From assembly GCA_013911065.1 (NCBI GenBank), contig JACERV010000001.1, forward strand, positions 62,001 to 126,000: DNA of 64,000 nt, given 5' to 3'. This stretch comes from Ruminococcus sp. (lineage in GTDB: Bacteria; Bacillota; Clostridia; Lachnospirales; Lachnospiraceae). Positions 1-7,616 of the stretch are shown here, piece by piece. A program made the position numbers and the translations under genes. Position 1 is the first letter of the stretch. Each line of letters opens with the position of its first letter. The notes below the pieces were generated by a model. The model was given only the letters and a program-made list of their open reading frames with translations. It had not been told where the DNA came from and did not search any database.

Positions 1-23
1 AGGATTCCGGGCTTTGTGGTGGG

Positions 24-60
24 AAAGGAACTAATAAATGGTGAGGAGATTAGTTCCTTT
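24..60. terminator. Perfect 12-bp hairpin, probable terminator of an upstream gene
   Basis: AAAGGAACTAAT (24-35) and ATTAGTTCCTTT (49-60) are perfect inverted repeats around a 13-nt loop. The right arm ends in TTT but is followed by GTTAAATAAA, so the T-tract is weak. The structure probably ends transcription from a gene to the left of the window. A role as a regulatory hairpin is possible. Confidence 0.5.
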
Positions 61-110
61 GTTAAATAAACAACTAAGTCGGAAAAAACTTACGCTTTTT
101 AAGACTATAA

Positions 111-133
111 TTGTAAAATGACCTGTTTTACAA
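111..133. promoter_or_regulatory. Palindrome TTGTAAAA-N7-TTTTACAA, possible operator
   Basis: Two perfect 8-bp arms (111-118 and 126-133) flank a 7-nt spacer in an AT-rich non-coding stretch. A smaller palindrome AATAC-TTT-GTATT (133-145) abuts it. The shape suits a dimeric regulator. The target is unknown; no good promoter was recognised next to it. Between this site and 230 I see no gene. Confidence 0.3.
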
Positions 134-230
134 ATACTTTGTATTATTAAAAAATAACTTACTAGTATCAAAGTGCGGTAAACAGTGTATATTTGGTATT
201 TTAAATATAAAAATTAATGAAATATTAAGA

Positions 231-264
231 AAAAGATGCAGACAGCCATGAATGCATCTCTTTT
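231..264. terminator. Short terminator-like hairpin
   Basis: AGATGCA (234-240) pairs with TGCATCT (253-259), preceded by AAAA and followed by CTTTTG. The A-stem-T layout could act as a weak bidirectional terminator that insulates the metal-resistance operon from upstream transcription. Confidence 0.35.
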
Positions 265-321
265 GTATGAAAATACTCATATAGAATGGCAAATTCAGGC
301 AATTCTCAGGCCTGCCGTGGC

Positions 322-350
322 TTGACCCTGGAAGGGATTTTTCGTATAAT
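322..350 (+). promoter_or_regulatory. Sigma-A promoter of the cadC operon
   Basis: TTGACC (322-327) and TATAAT (345-350) are separated by exactly 17 bp, a near-consensus promoter. Transcription would start near 357, right at the small palindrome GAAC-GGCT-GTTC (358-369), a candidate operator half for the CadC-type repressor encoded just downstream. Confidence 0.75.
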
Positions 351-390
351 AAAGTCAGAACGGCTGTTCACAGGAAAGGAGACCCGGTAT

Positions 391-750
391 ATGAAAAAAA
401 TAGAGGTGGAACAATGTGATTTCATGCATGTACATGATGAGATTGTAAAGAAGGTTCAGGATCATATGCCAGAAGCGGGAGAGCTTCAGGATTTAGCAGA
501 TTTTTTTAAAGTGTTTGGGGATTCTACCAGGATAAAAATATTGTACGTTCTTTGGCAGTCAGAAATGTGTGTATGTGATTTGGCACAGGCCTTGAATATG
601 AGCCAGTCAGCAATATCACACCAGCTTAGAGTTTTGAAGCAGATGAAGCTGGTTACGAACCGGCGTGAGGGAAAGACCGTGTTCTATTCTCTAGCTGACA
701 GTCATATAAAAACTATAATGAACCAGGGAATGGAACATATCAGAGAATAG
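391..750 (+). CDS. cadC: CadC/SmtB-type ArsR-family metal-sensing repressor
   Basis: A 119-residue winged-helix repressor that should release DNA when it binds Cd, Pb or Zn. The HTH lies at about residues 55-85 (SQSAISHQLRVLKQ). Two metal sites of the family are visible. The alpha-3 site is MCVCD with C60 and C62, helped by C9 near the N-terminus. The alpha-5 zinc site is D103-x-H105...H116-x2-E119, with the same spacing as in SmtB. The start at 391 is chosen because AAAGGAGA lies 7 nt upstream; an in-frame ATG at 286 would precede the promoter. The P-type ATPase follows within 40 bp and is the obvious regulated target. The family is very likely; the exact metal is inferred. Confidence 0.88.
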   Translation: MKKIEVEQCDFMHVHDEIVKKVQDHMPEAGELQDLADFFKVFGDSTRIKILYVLWQSEMCVCDLAQALNMSQSAISHQLRVLKQMKLVTNRREGKTVFYSLADSHIKTIMNQGMEHIRE

Positions 751-788
751 AAGTTTTGCATGAGAACCAATTAAAAGAGGGGGCCGTA

Positions 789-2648
789 ATGGCGAAGGAA
801 GTAAAGAGAAAATGCATTGAAATTGGAATAGGAACACTTTTGTACATTAATGCATTATTTTCGGTCAGGCACTGGGAAATTTCCGGGAGAACACAGATGC
901 TGCTGTTTTTGCTGCCGTATCTTGTACTGTCACTGGGAATATTCTGGGATATGCTGAAAGAATTAAAAAAACTATATATTTTCAATGAAAATCTATTGAT
1001 TATAATTGCCACAGTCGGCGCATTTGCAATAAGCAGGTATACAGAGGCGGTAGGTGCCATCTTGTTTTTCCAGCTGGGAAAGGCAGTGGAGGTGGTTTCC
1101 CTGATCCGGAGCAGAAAGTCGATTGCCAGATTTATCGATATCCGCCCGGAATATGCGAACCGTAAAGTACAGGGCAGTGAGCAGAAGGTACATCCAAGAG
1201 AATTAGAGCTTCGCAATATCATTATTATCAAACCGGGTGAGAAGATTCCGGTGGATGCAGTTATCACCCAGGGAAGCAGCCTGGTAGATATGAAGGCACT
1301 GACTGGGGAAGCGGAACCGGGAGAAGTGAAGATTGGAGACAGGCTTTACAGCGGGAGTATTAATATAAGCGGGGTGCTCGAGGCAAGAGTCGTCAGGATG
1401 TATGATGACTCAACTGCTTCCAGGATTATGGACCTGGTGGAAAATGCCAACAATAACAAAGCACAAAGTGAAAACTTTGTAGATAAATTTACTAAATATT
1501 ATACTCCGGCAGTAACCCTTTTGGGGCTTCTTGTTATGATTCTTCCCCCCATGATGATGTCGGGGAATAATCAGCGGGAGTGGTTGTATAGAGGACTGGT
1601 TTTCCTCGTTGCGGCCTGTCCCTGCGGACTTCTTGTTTCCGTGCCGCTTGCGTTTTTGGGTGGAATTGGCGCGGCATCCCGTCAAGGTGTGCTGGTAAAG
1701 GGCAGTTATTTCCTTGAAGCCCTTTCTAAAACCGAGACGTTTGTATTTGATAAGACGGGAACATTAACAGAAGGGGTGTTTCGTGTAAAAGGAATTTACC
1801 CTAAACATATGGAGAAAAGTGAGTTTCTGGAATTGACGGCTTATGGGGAGGCTTACTGTAACCATCCCATTGCGGTATCACTGCGTGAGGCATATGGAAA
1901 AGGAATCAATGCAGGCAGAGTGGAATCTATCAAAGAATATTCCGGATTTGGCGTGTGTGCCCAGATTGACGGCAGGCAGGTATGTATAGGGAATTCCAAG
2001 TTTATGAATCAGCAGGGGCTCTTTTACCAGGCGGTACATGGAATTGGTACAGCAGTGCATGTGGCTGTTGACGGACAATATGAGGGATATATTTTAATTA
2101 CCGATATTATCCGTCCCGATGTGAAATGGATGCTCCGCTGGATGCAGAAGCATCAGCTTGAGGTAGTTATGCTCACGGGGGATAATCGGGATGTGGCGGA
2201 AAGTGTGGCGAAACAGCTCGGCATAAGTTATGTTTATGCGAATCTGATGCCTGAGGAAAAGGTAGAGCAGGTTCGGGAGTTTATGGAGAGCCAGCAGGAA
2301 GAAGAGAAGGTTGCTGTTGTCGGAGACGGGATAAATGATGCACCTGTATTGGCATTGGCGGATATTGGAATCGCTATGGGGGGACTTGGAGCAGATGCTG
2401 CATTGGAAGCTGCCGATGTGATTTTGATGAAGGATGAGCCATCCAGGATTGTCAACGCCATTAAGATATCAAAGGGGACCATCCGGGCCGTGAAACAGAA
2501 TCTGGTTTTTGCAATAGGAATGAAGGCTATCCTTCTATTTATGGCGGTCTTTGGATATATGACGATGCAAAATGCAATTATTGCGGATATAGCAGTGATG
2601 ATGATTAATGTATTAAATTCTTTTTGGGTATTAAAATACCCGGGATAG
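789..2648 (+). CDS. cadA: Heavy-metal (Cd/Zn/Pb) exporting P1B-type ATPase
   Basis: A membrane pump of 619 residues that exports divalent soft metals using ATP. Visible motifs are CPC in the metal-binding transmembrane helix (C277-P-C279), DKTGT with the phosphorylated D321, the NHP motif of the nucleotide domain, TGDN (463-466) and GDGIND (512-517). It lacks any N-terminal HMA or Cys/His-rich metal-binding domain, so it is shorter than typical CadA/ZntA (about 700 residues or more). The start at 789 has AGAGGGGG 6 nt upstream; an earlier in-frame ATG (756) has no ribosome site. It is co-transcribed with the upstream metal-sensing repressor, which supports a detoxification role. Confidence 0.9.
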   Translation: MAKEVKRKCIEIGIGTLLYINALFSVRHWEISGRTQMLLFLLPYLVLSLGIFWDMLKELKKLYIFNENLLIIIATVGAFAISRYTEAVGAILFFQLGKAVEVVSLIRSRKSIARFIDIRPEYANRKVQGSEQKVHPRELELRNIIIIKPGEKIPVDAVITQGSSLVDMKALTGEAEPGEVKIGDRLYSGSINISGVLEARVVRMYDDSTASRIMDLVENANNNKAQSENFVDKFTKYYTPAVTLLGLLVMILPPMMMSGNNQREWLYRGLVFLVAACPCGLLVSVPLAFLGGIGAASRQGVLVKGSYFLEALSKTETFVFDKTGTLTEGVFRVKGIYPKHMEKSEFLELTAYGEAYCNHPIAVSLREAYGKGINAGRVESIKEYSGFGVCAQIDGRQVCIGNSKFMNQQGLFYQAVHGIGTAVHVAVDGQYEGYILITDIIRPDVKWMLRWMQKHQLEVVMLTGDNRDVAESVAKQLGISYVYANLMPEEKVEQVREFMESQQEEEKVAVVGDGINDAPVLALADIGIAMGGLGADAALEAADVILMKDEPSRIVNAIKISKGTIRAVKQNLVFAIGMKAILLFMAVFGYMTMQNAIIADIAVMMINVLNSFWVLKYPG

Positions 2649-2658
2649 GGGAGTTGTT

Positions 2659-3201
2659 GTGAAGAAAGTAATGGTCTGTGCAGTTTTGACGGTCCTGCTG
2701 CTGACAGGATGTCAAAACGAGATAAAAGAAGGAACGAAACAATTGGAGGAACAGCAGTATACGGAGGCTGTCGGTTCCTTTGAGAAGGCGGTAGAGAAGA
2801 AAAAGGACACAGCAGAGGCATACAGGGGATTGGGAATGGCTTATTATGAGCAGCAGGACTATCAGTCAGCCAAAGAGGCTTTTCAGCAGGTTCTGGCTAA
2901 TAATGGAGAAGCCACACCCGTACTCTACAATTTGCTTGGGGTCTGTTCTATGCATCTGGAAGATTATCAGGGTGCCTTGGATGCCTTTTCTCAGGGCCTT
3001 GCTCTGGCAGGCGGAGAGAAGGGGGACGCGGACGGACAGGCGGATGCAGGTACTGTTCAGGAAATGAAATTTAATGAAATTGTGTGTTATGAAAGGCTAT
3101 TAGACTGGAAGAGTGCTAAGGAAAAAATAGCCGAGTATATCAGCATGTATCCTGACGATAAGGAAGCGCAGAAAGAAGCGGCGTTTTTAAGCACCAGATA
3201 G
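2659..3201 (+). CDS. TPR-repeat lipoprotein
   Basis: A 180-residue secreted lipoprotein. It starts with GTG after GGGGAG. The signal peptide ends in a lipobox LLTG|C with lipidated Cys18. The mature part holds at least three tetratricopeptide repeats (about residues 25-150, with patterns such as AYRGLGMAYYEQQDYQSAKEA), a fold for protein-protein contacts on the outer membrane face. It follows the metal pump by 10 bp, so it is probably in the same operon, but no link to metal handling can be read from the sequence. Its specific role is unknown. Confidence 0.8.
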   Translation: MKKVMVCAVLTVLLLTGCQNEIKEGTKQLEEQQYTEAVGSFEKAVEKKKDTAEAYRGLGMAYYEQQDYQSAKEAFQQVLANNGEATPVLYNLLGVCSMHLEDYQGALDAFSQGLALAGGEKGDADGQADAGTVQEMKFNEIVCYERLLDWKSAKEKIAEYISMYPDDKEAQKEAAFLSTR

Positions 3202-3272
3202 GTGTTTTTAAAAAGCCGGGCATCTCAGTATGGGGCGGCCTGAAAGAGAAGACAGCGGGACAGGAGAGAAGG

Positions 3273-3839
3273 ATGAAATACAGCTATCAGATTACAGAAT
3301 ATTGTCACCGTTTCCTTGAAATGTATATAGAACCTGGTGATATCTGTGTGGATGCCACTGCCGGAAATGGAAACGACACAGAGTTTCTATGCAGAATAAC
3401 CGGGGAGAGCGGGCAGGTGTATGCCTTTGATATCCAGTTCCAGGCAATAGAGTGCACAAGGGAACGGATGAAAAAACTAGGATTCGAACCCCGGGTCCGT
3501 CTGATACAGGATGGACATGAAAAGATGGGAGAGTACGTAAAGGAAAGCGTATCTGCCATCGTTTTTAATTTTGGATATCTGCCAGGCGGAGATCACCGGA
3601 TATCCACCCGGCCGGCGAGCAGTCTTGAAGCCATACAGGAAGGCATGAAATTGCTGAAAATTGACGGAGTAATGAGTCTGTGCATCTACAGCGGACAAGA
3701 TTCAGGATACGAGGAGAAAGTAGCAATACTCTCATATTTGAAAGAATTAGATTCAAAACGTTGGCTGGTAATTGTGAACAGCTTTCATAATAGAAAAAAT
3801 GACCCGCCCATTCCAGTCTTTATCATCCGGTTAAAGTAA
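3273..3839 (+). CDS. mnmM: tRNA (mnm5s2U34) methyltransferase, MnmM/YtqB family
   Basis: A 188-residue class I SAM-dependent methyltransferase. The SAM loop is DATAGNGND (27-35). The family hallmark FNFGYLPGGDH follows at about residues 92-102, with a conserved STRPASSLEAI segment. Bacillus YtqB, now named MnmM, methylates 5-aminomethyl-2-thiouridine at the tRNA wobble position and acts without a MnmC-type enzyme, as expected in Firmicutes. Length equals the family norm. The start has AGGAGAGAAGG directly upstream. It is convergent with the minus-strand GntR gene, with only 12 bp between them and no clear terminator. Confidence 0.85.
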   Translation: MKYSYQITEYCHRFLEMYIEPGDICVDATAGNGNDTEFLCRITGESGQVYAFDIQFQAIECTRERMKKLGFEPRVRLIQDGHEKMGEYVKESVSAIVFNFGYLPGGDHRISTRPASSLEAIQEGMKLLKIDGVMSLCIYSGQDSGYEEKVAILSYLKELDSKRWLVIVNSFHNRKNDPPIPVFIIRLK

Positions 3840-3851
3840 TAATAGTCCATC

Positions 3852-4214
3852 TCAGTTCTGCTGTTCTTCTGCGGGGATATGTTTTTCTAACAGGGCTGTA
3901 ACTTCTTGCTCAGAATATCCTAACTTTTTAAGCTCTGTATACAGGACGCGGGTCAAGTGATTACATTCTTCTATTTTTAGCTGAATGATTCGCTGCCGAT
4001 TATGGATAACAAAATAGCCTGATGTCCGGTTTTTATAGATTAACCCTCGCCTCTCTAACTCATAAAAAGTTCGTTGTACTGTAGTTGTGCTACGGTTTTC
4101 CTGCCCTGCCACCTCCCGGATAGAAGGGAGTTTGCTTGCCGGAGGATAGCTTCCACTTAGTATCTTAATCCCGATCTTCTCCGCAATTATATCTTTTACA
4201 AAACGGTTTCTCAT
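3852..4214 (-). CDS. GntR-family regulator, YtrA type
   Basis: A 120-residue regulator. The N-terminal GntR winged helix (about residues 5-75) contains LSGSYPPASKLPSIREVA and TTVQRTFYELERRGLI. The C-terminal tail of about 45 residues is short and helical, as in YtrA regulators that dimerise without a ligand domain and usually control adjacent ABC transporters. The start at 4214 has AAAAAGGAGAGATAAC just upstream; a longer reading frame reaching 4364 overlaps the permease and has no ribosome site. It lies 19 bp after the permease in the same operon, so autoregulation of the transporter operon is likely. Having both TetR and GntR regulators in one operon is unusual. Confidence 0.85.
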   Translation of the reverse strand: MRNRFVKDIIAEKIGIKILSGSYPPASKLPSIREVAGQENRSTTTVQRTFYELERRGLIYKNRTSGYFVIHNRQRIIQLKIEECNHLTRVLYTELKKLGYSEQEVTALLEKHIPAEEQQN

Positions 4215-4233
4215 GTTATCTCTCCTTTTTAAT

Positions 4234-5796
4234 TTAGATGAATTTTGATTCGCAGGTTTTTTGATACATAACGCTTGACGCAGTGATTGCTGCCATTGCC
4301 ACGCCCCATAATGCGGGCATAAGCGGAATGGACAGGGTCCAATGAAGTAAAACGGGCAGGGCAACTGTTGCTATGCCGATTATATTTGATACAATGACCG
4401 GGAAACTTTGTTTTACAACCAACATCTCATTTTCCCATGCGTAATTCGGATATTTTTTATTGAGAACTCCCCCAAGTACAGTAGTGAATATTGAATAGGC
4501 TATAGGAATAAGCAGCATACTCAATATTTGAAATGGATTCATACTTAGGCGTGCCATAATGGCAAACACAGCCAGAAAGTAGCCAAAAGCATGTAAAGTC
4601 AAGTTTACTGCCAGCTTGCTGTTCAAAATTGTTTTAACGGAAACTGGAGAACTCTGCAATATCCAAATGTTTTTCCCTTCCAATGAAATAGAGGATGCGG
4701 CAGGGCAGCTTAGTGAAAGCATAGAGGCGATAACAACAGGGGCATACTTAGAAAGAAAACTGTTCATATCATTGATACCAATATATTGTCCTAACTGCCC
4801 TGGAGACATAATTAAAAGAGATATGCTAAAAAGGCACAGCATAAGAACTCCCAGCCCTGTATTCAAAACTGCCATATAAGAGCTGAAAAATCGTCCAAGC
4901 TCTTTACGATAAAGTGCAGTAAATTGAGATTGCCGCTTTAATACTGCTTTGCGGCTGATTGTATATTTCCAGGATGTGCCTGCAAGAGCATTGAGTACCC
5001 CATGCTTTACAGATACCAGCATTCTAAAAAGATAAAATACGGCAGCAGATAATATGATAAACGCTGCCGGACCAGCTGATGCAGGAAAGGCCGTCTGATT
5101 TAGAAACCAATTTGACAGGGGGTATAGGCGGGGAATCTGACCTGCAAGCATTGCACCGAGATTTTCAATATCATTTCCCGGTTGCATACTGGACACACCT
5201 GCGTATCCCACCGCTCCGAGTGCCGCAAAAGAAAACACCAATGAAAAAACGTTCTTGTTTTTGAAACGGGAAGAGGCAAAGACGATGAAAAGGCCAATAA
5301 AGGAGGCAGTGCACATTGGTATCAGCGGAACAAAAAACATGGATAGAAAATAAAAGGCGGATCGGATAATGTCCAAAGGGGTATTCAGTATCCATACAAG
5401 CCCTCCTGAAGCCATAAACACAAAGCAGATTAAAAAATTAAGCAGATACATAAATAAAAATTTACTGCTAATGATTTCACTGGCTTTTACAGGTAAAGCT
5501 GACAGCATATCCATATCCCGGCTTCCGAATAGAATGCCATTAGAACGAAGTATTGTTAAAATTAAAACTGCAAAGCTTGATATAGCAACCATATATGCAG
5601 GTATCAAATCCTGTTGTCCCATTTGGATTAAGGCTTGTGCAGTCAACACATTATAGGCGCAAAAAAATAGTATCAGCATAATTACACCAACCCCCATAAT
5701 GGCAGCTGTATTCTTTTTACTTCCCGGGTGCTTAATCTCATTGAGTGAAAAGTAGTTGATTACTTGTGCCCGGAGTAGTAGACATGTTCTATTCAT
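4234..5796 (-). CDS. ABC-2 type exporter permease
   Basis: A 520-residue integral membrane protein with about 10-12 hydrophobic helices, for example residues 29-50 (AAIMGVGVIMLILFFCAYNV), 65-85 and 440-520. Its start codon overlaps the stop of the ATPase gene (ATGA, 5793-5796), the hallmark of a two-component ABC-2 exporter. The long loop in the middle (about 270-300) carries a basic segment. The substrate cannot be read from sequence; related systems handle antimicrobial peptides, drugs or lipids. Confidence 0.8.
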   Translation of the reverse strand: MNRTCLLLRAQVINYFSLNEIKHPGSKKNTAAIMGVGVIMLILFFCAYNVLTAQALIQMGQQDLIPAYMVAISSFAVLILTILRSNGILFGSRDMDMLSALPVKASEIISSKFLFMYLLNFLICFVFMASGGLVWILNTPLDIIRSAFYFLSMFFVPLIPMCTASFIGLFIVFASSRFKNKNVFSLVFSFAALGAVGYAGVSSMQPGNDIENLGAMLAGQIPRLYPLSNWFLNQTAFPASAGPAAFIILSAAVFYLFRMLVSVKHGVLNALAGTSWKYTISRKAVLKRQSQFTALYRKELGRFFSSYMAVLNTGLGVLMLCLFSISLLIMSPGQLGQYIGINDMNSFLSKYAPVVIASMLSLSCPAASSISLEGKNIWILQSSPVSVKTILNSKLAVNLTLHAFGYFLAVFAIMARLSMNPFQILSMLLIPIAYSIFTTVLGGVLNKKYPNYAWENEMLVVKQSFPVIVSNIIGIATVALPVLLHWTLSIPLMPALWGVAMAAITASSVMYQKTCESKFI

Positions 5797-6509
5797 GCGT
5801 CCTGCACCTCCATAAAAAAGTCTTCCAAGGATTGATTGCCTTTGACCGTTCCAACGGGACCGTTTGCAATCAGCCTGCCAGCTTTAATAATGGCAACTTT
5901 GTTGCAAAGTTTTTCGGCAACATCAAGAACGTGAGTCGAAAAGAAAATTGCACCGCCATTTGATACACATTCCTGCATTACCTGTTTCAATAAAAAAGTT
6001 GCTTTAGGGTCGAGTCCAACAAATGGCTCATCTAAAATCAAGAGCTTAGGCGAATGAACTAAAGCAGAAATAATTGCAGTCCGTTGTTTCATCCCATGTG
6101 AGTAGGAAGATATAACGTTTTCAAGATTTGGTGTCATTTCAAATAAATCGCTGTATTTTTTTATAGTCTGCGGTCGCTGGGAAGTTGGAATATTATATAG
6201 ATCTGCAATAAAGTTAATATATTGATAACCTGTTAAATGCTCATATAAATCGGGATTATCAGGAATATATGCAAGCATAGATTTACAGGCTATGGGGTCT
6301 TTCTTGATGGAATAGCTGCCGATGTTGATTTCACCTTCATCAAAATCATGGATGCCTGCTGCCGCTTTGAGTGTTGTTGTTTTTCCTGCCCCATTTGCTC
6401 CTATGAATCCGAAGATATCGCCTGCCTCAATAGAAAGAGTCAAGCTGTCAACCGCTTTTCTTTTGCTGTTATAGATTTTTGTAAGGTTTTTAGTTTCCAA
6501 GATAGACAT
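5793..6509 (-). CDS. ABC transporter ATP-binding protein
   Basis: A 238-residue nucleotide-binding subunit. Walker A is GANGAGKTT (about 38-46), the signature is degenerate (YSHGMKQR in place of LSGGQ), and Walker B is LLILDEPFVGLD followed by an H-loop in FFSTHVLD. This form is typical of ABC-2 exporters that partner with a separate permease. GGAGGG sits about 9 nt before the start. A TetR-type operator palindrome (6528-6542) lies right upstream of the ribosome site, so expression is probably controlled by the neighbouring TetR protein. Confidence 0.9.
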   Translation of the reverse strand: MSILETKNLTKIYNSKRKAVDSLTLSIEAGDIFGFIGANGAGKTTTLKAAAGIHDFDEGEINIGSYSIKKDPIACKSMLAYIPDNPDLYEHLTGYQYINFIADLYNIPTSQRPQTIKKYSDLFEMTPNLENVISSYSHGMKQRTAIISALVHSPKLLILDEPFVGLDPKATFLLKQVMQECVSNGGAIFFSTHVLDVAEKLCNKVAIIKAGRLIANGPVGTVKGNQSLEDFFMEVQDA

Positions 6510-6527
6510 AAATAAATTCCCTCCTTA

Positions 6528-6542
6528 CTGACAGTCTGTCAG
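6528..6542. promoter_or_regulatory. TetR operator before the ABC exporter genes
   Basis: CTGACAGTCTGTCAG is a palindrome with one central mismatch. The same sequence with two changes occurs at 7273-7287 in the tetR promoter. Two copies, one at each target of the same operon, strongly suggest the binding site of the adjacent TetR regulator. Confidence 0.65.
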
Positions 6543-6550
6543 TTTGTGGG

Positions 6551-6588
6551 CTAAGAATAACCAATGAAATATGCCATTGGTTTCTTAG
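6551..6588 (-). terminator. Hairpin between tetR and the ABC genes
   Basis: CTAAGAATAACCAATG (6551-6566) pairs with CCATTGGTTTCTTAG (6574-6588) with one bulge. The tetR stop codon lies inside the right arm. No T-tract follows on the minus strand, so it may weaken read-through or protect the mRNA end rather than stop transcription fully. Confidence 0.45.
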
Positions 6589-7196
6589 CTAGTAAAAATA
6601 GTTGTCTTTGCACCTAATGCGCATTCTAATAAGTTTTTGTATGCCACAACATAGTTTTTCTTTTCATCATTGGACAGAGCGTTTGAATCAATGGAAACAA
6701 AGACGTAACCACTCATTAAAAAAGAAGCTATTTCCAGTGGATAGGATACATGAAACACGCCTTCTGCAATTCCTTGCTCAATGATATGGGTAAAATAGGT
6801 TGTTATTTTACTGGAAACTTTATGGGCAAAACGATCCATTACGTAGCGGTTTTGCTCCAGAACCACGGTTTTTTGCAATGCAATCGTGTTAGTAGTAATC
6901 GAATCTGGTGAGATTAAAGTGGCTTCAATAAAGAACTGAATCTTTTCTATCGCGGGTTTTTCACCATAAGTAATCTCAAATAATTTCTGTAACATTGGTT
7001 CTGAATACCGCTCCACCAAACAATAGAGTATGTCTTCTTTGTCTTTGAAATGATAATACAACAGGCCGCGGGATATTTTAACTTCATCTATAATATCCTG
7101 TGTTGTTGTTTTCAAATACCCTTTTTCAATAAATAGGCGTAACGCCGCTTCCATAATTTCAGCCCTGCGGACTTCCGGCTCTTTTACATCTCGCAT
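6585..7196 (-). CDS. TetR/AcrR-family transcriptional regulator
   Basis: A 203-residue one-component repressor. The N-terminal HTH spans about residues 10-55 (AALRLFIEKGYLKTTTQDI and SRGLLYYHFKDKEDIL). The C-terminal ligand domain is variable, so the inducer is unknown. The start at 7196 is preferred because AAGGTGAT lies just upstream; an ATG at 7253 falls near the -10 region. It is the first gene of the ABC exporter operon, and its own promoter contains a copy of the operator, implying negative autoregulation. Confidence 0.87.
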   Translation of the reverse strand: MRDVKEPEVRRAEIMEAALRLFIEKGYLKTTTQDIIDEVKISRGLLYYHFKDKEDILYCLVERYSEPMLQKLFEITYGEKPAIEKIQFFIEATLISPDSITTNTIALQKTVVLEQNRYVMDRFAHKVSSKITTYFTHIIEQGIAEGVFHVSYPLEIASFLMSGYVFVSIDSNALSNDEKKNYVVAYKNLLECALGAKTTIFTS

Positions 7197-7257
7197 ACTA
7201 TCACCTTGTATAATAAATTCATAGGGGAATTCCCTATATATTTTCCTCTGCAATGAT

Positions 7258-7287
7258 AGTATACAGTATTGACTGACAGTTTGTCAA
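7258..7287 (-). promoter_or_regulatory. tetR promoter with embedded operator
   Basis: On the minus strand TTGACA (7287-7282) and TATACT (7263-7258) are 18 bp apart. The palindrome CTGACAGTTTGTCAA (7273-7287) covers the -35 box and half of the spacer, so bound repressor would block RNA polymerase. Confidence 0.7.
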
Positions 7288-7410
7288 TTGCTGTTATGAT
7301 TTATCTTAGCCTTGTTGATTTCATCAGACGAGAGTATAATACATTTATGAGAAGATACCCGGAGAACATGATTTAAGGCATTTTTTAGCGGACTCCATAA
7401 AATATTTGCA

Positions 7411-7451
7411 AGAAGATATACTTCTTGAACTACTAATGTTCAAGAAGATAT
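7411..7451. repeat. Intergenic palindromic repeat, GAAC-N7-GTTC family, copy 1
   Basis: TTCTTGAAC (7422-7430) and GTTCAAGAA (7438-7446) are perfect arms around TACTAAT. In reverse complement it matches copies at 11027, 46605 and 56683. It lies in the 363-bp gap between tetR and hflX, which otherwise holds only promoters. Confidence 0.6.
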
Positions 7452-7485
7452 AAAATATCACAATGATTTTTAATCAATAAAAATA

Positions 7486-7514
7486 GTGAAATATCCTGAA
7501 AAAAGTTTTATAAT
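7486..7514 (+). promoter_or_regulatory. Probable hflX promoter
   Basis: GTGAAA (7486-7491) and a consensus TATAAT (7509-7514) are 17 bp apart. The -35 box matches four of six consensus bases. The leader to the hflX start is about 95 nt and contains a GGGACTGACCCTTTTG-family repeat in inverse orientation. Confidence 0.5.
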
Positions 7515-7583
7515 ATACTGTTAGCGGGTAAAGATAAATTGTATGTATAAATTATAAAATAAGAATATTCTGAAAAAGGAAAG

Positions 7584-7599
7584 CAAAAGGGTCAGTCCC
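7584..7599 (-). repeat. GGGACTGACCCTTTTG-family repeat, inverse copy
   Basis: CAAAAGGGTCAGTCCC is the exact reverse complement of the unit found twice in tandem at 36251-36286. It stands directly before the hflX ribosome site and is followed by a run of seven T, so it may also shape the leader RNA. Confidence 0.55.
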
Positions 7600-7616
7600 T
7601 TTTTTTGAGGTGATGC

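Noticed and set aside
740-1267. Minus-strand frame of 175 codons opposite the P-type ATPase gene
   Set aside because: It is antisense to a clear gene, has no ribosome site and no recognisable protein features.
4215-4364. N-terminal extension of the GntR regulator
   Set aside because: The extra 50 residues are permease sequence in another frame; the ribosome site AAAAAGGAGAGATAAC fixes the start at 4214.
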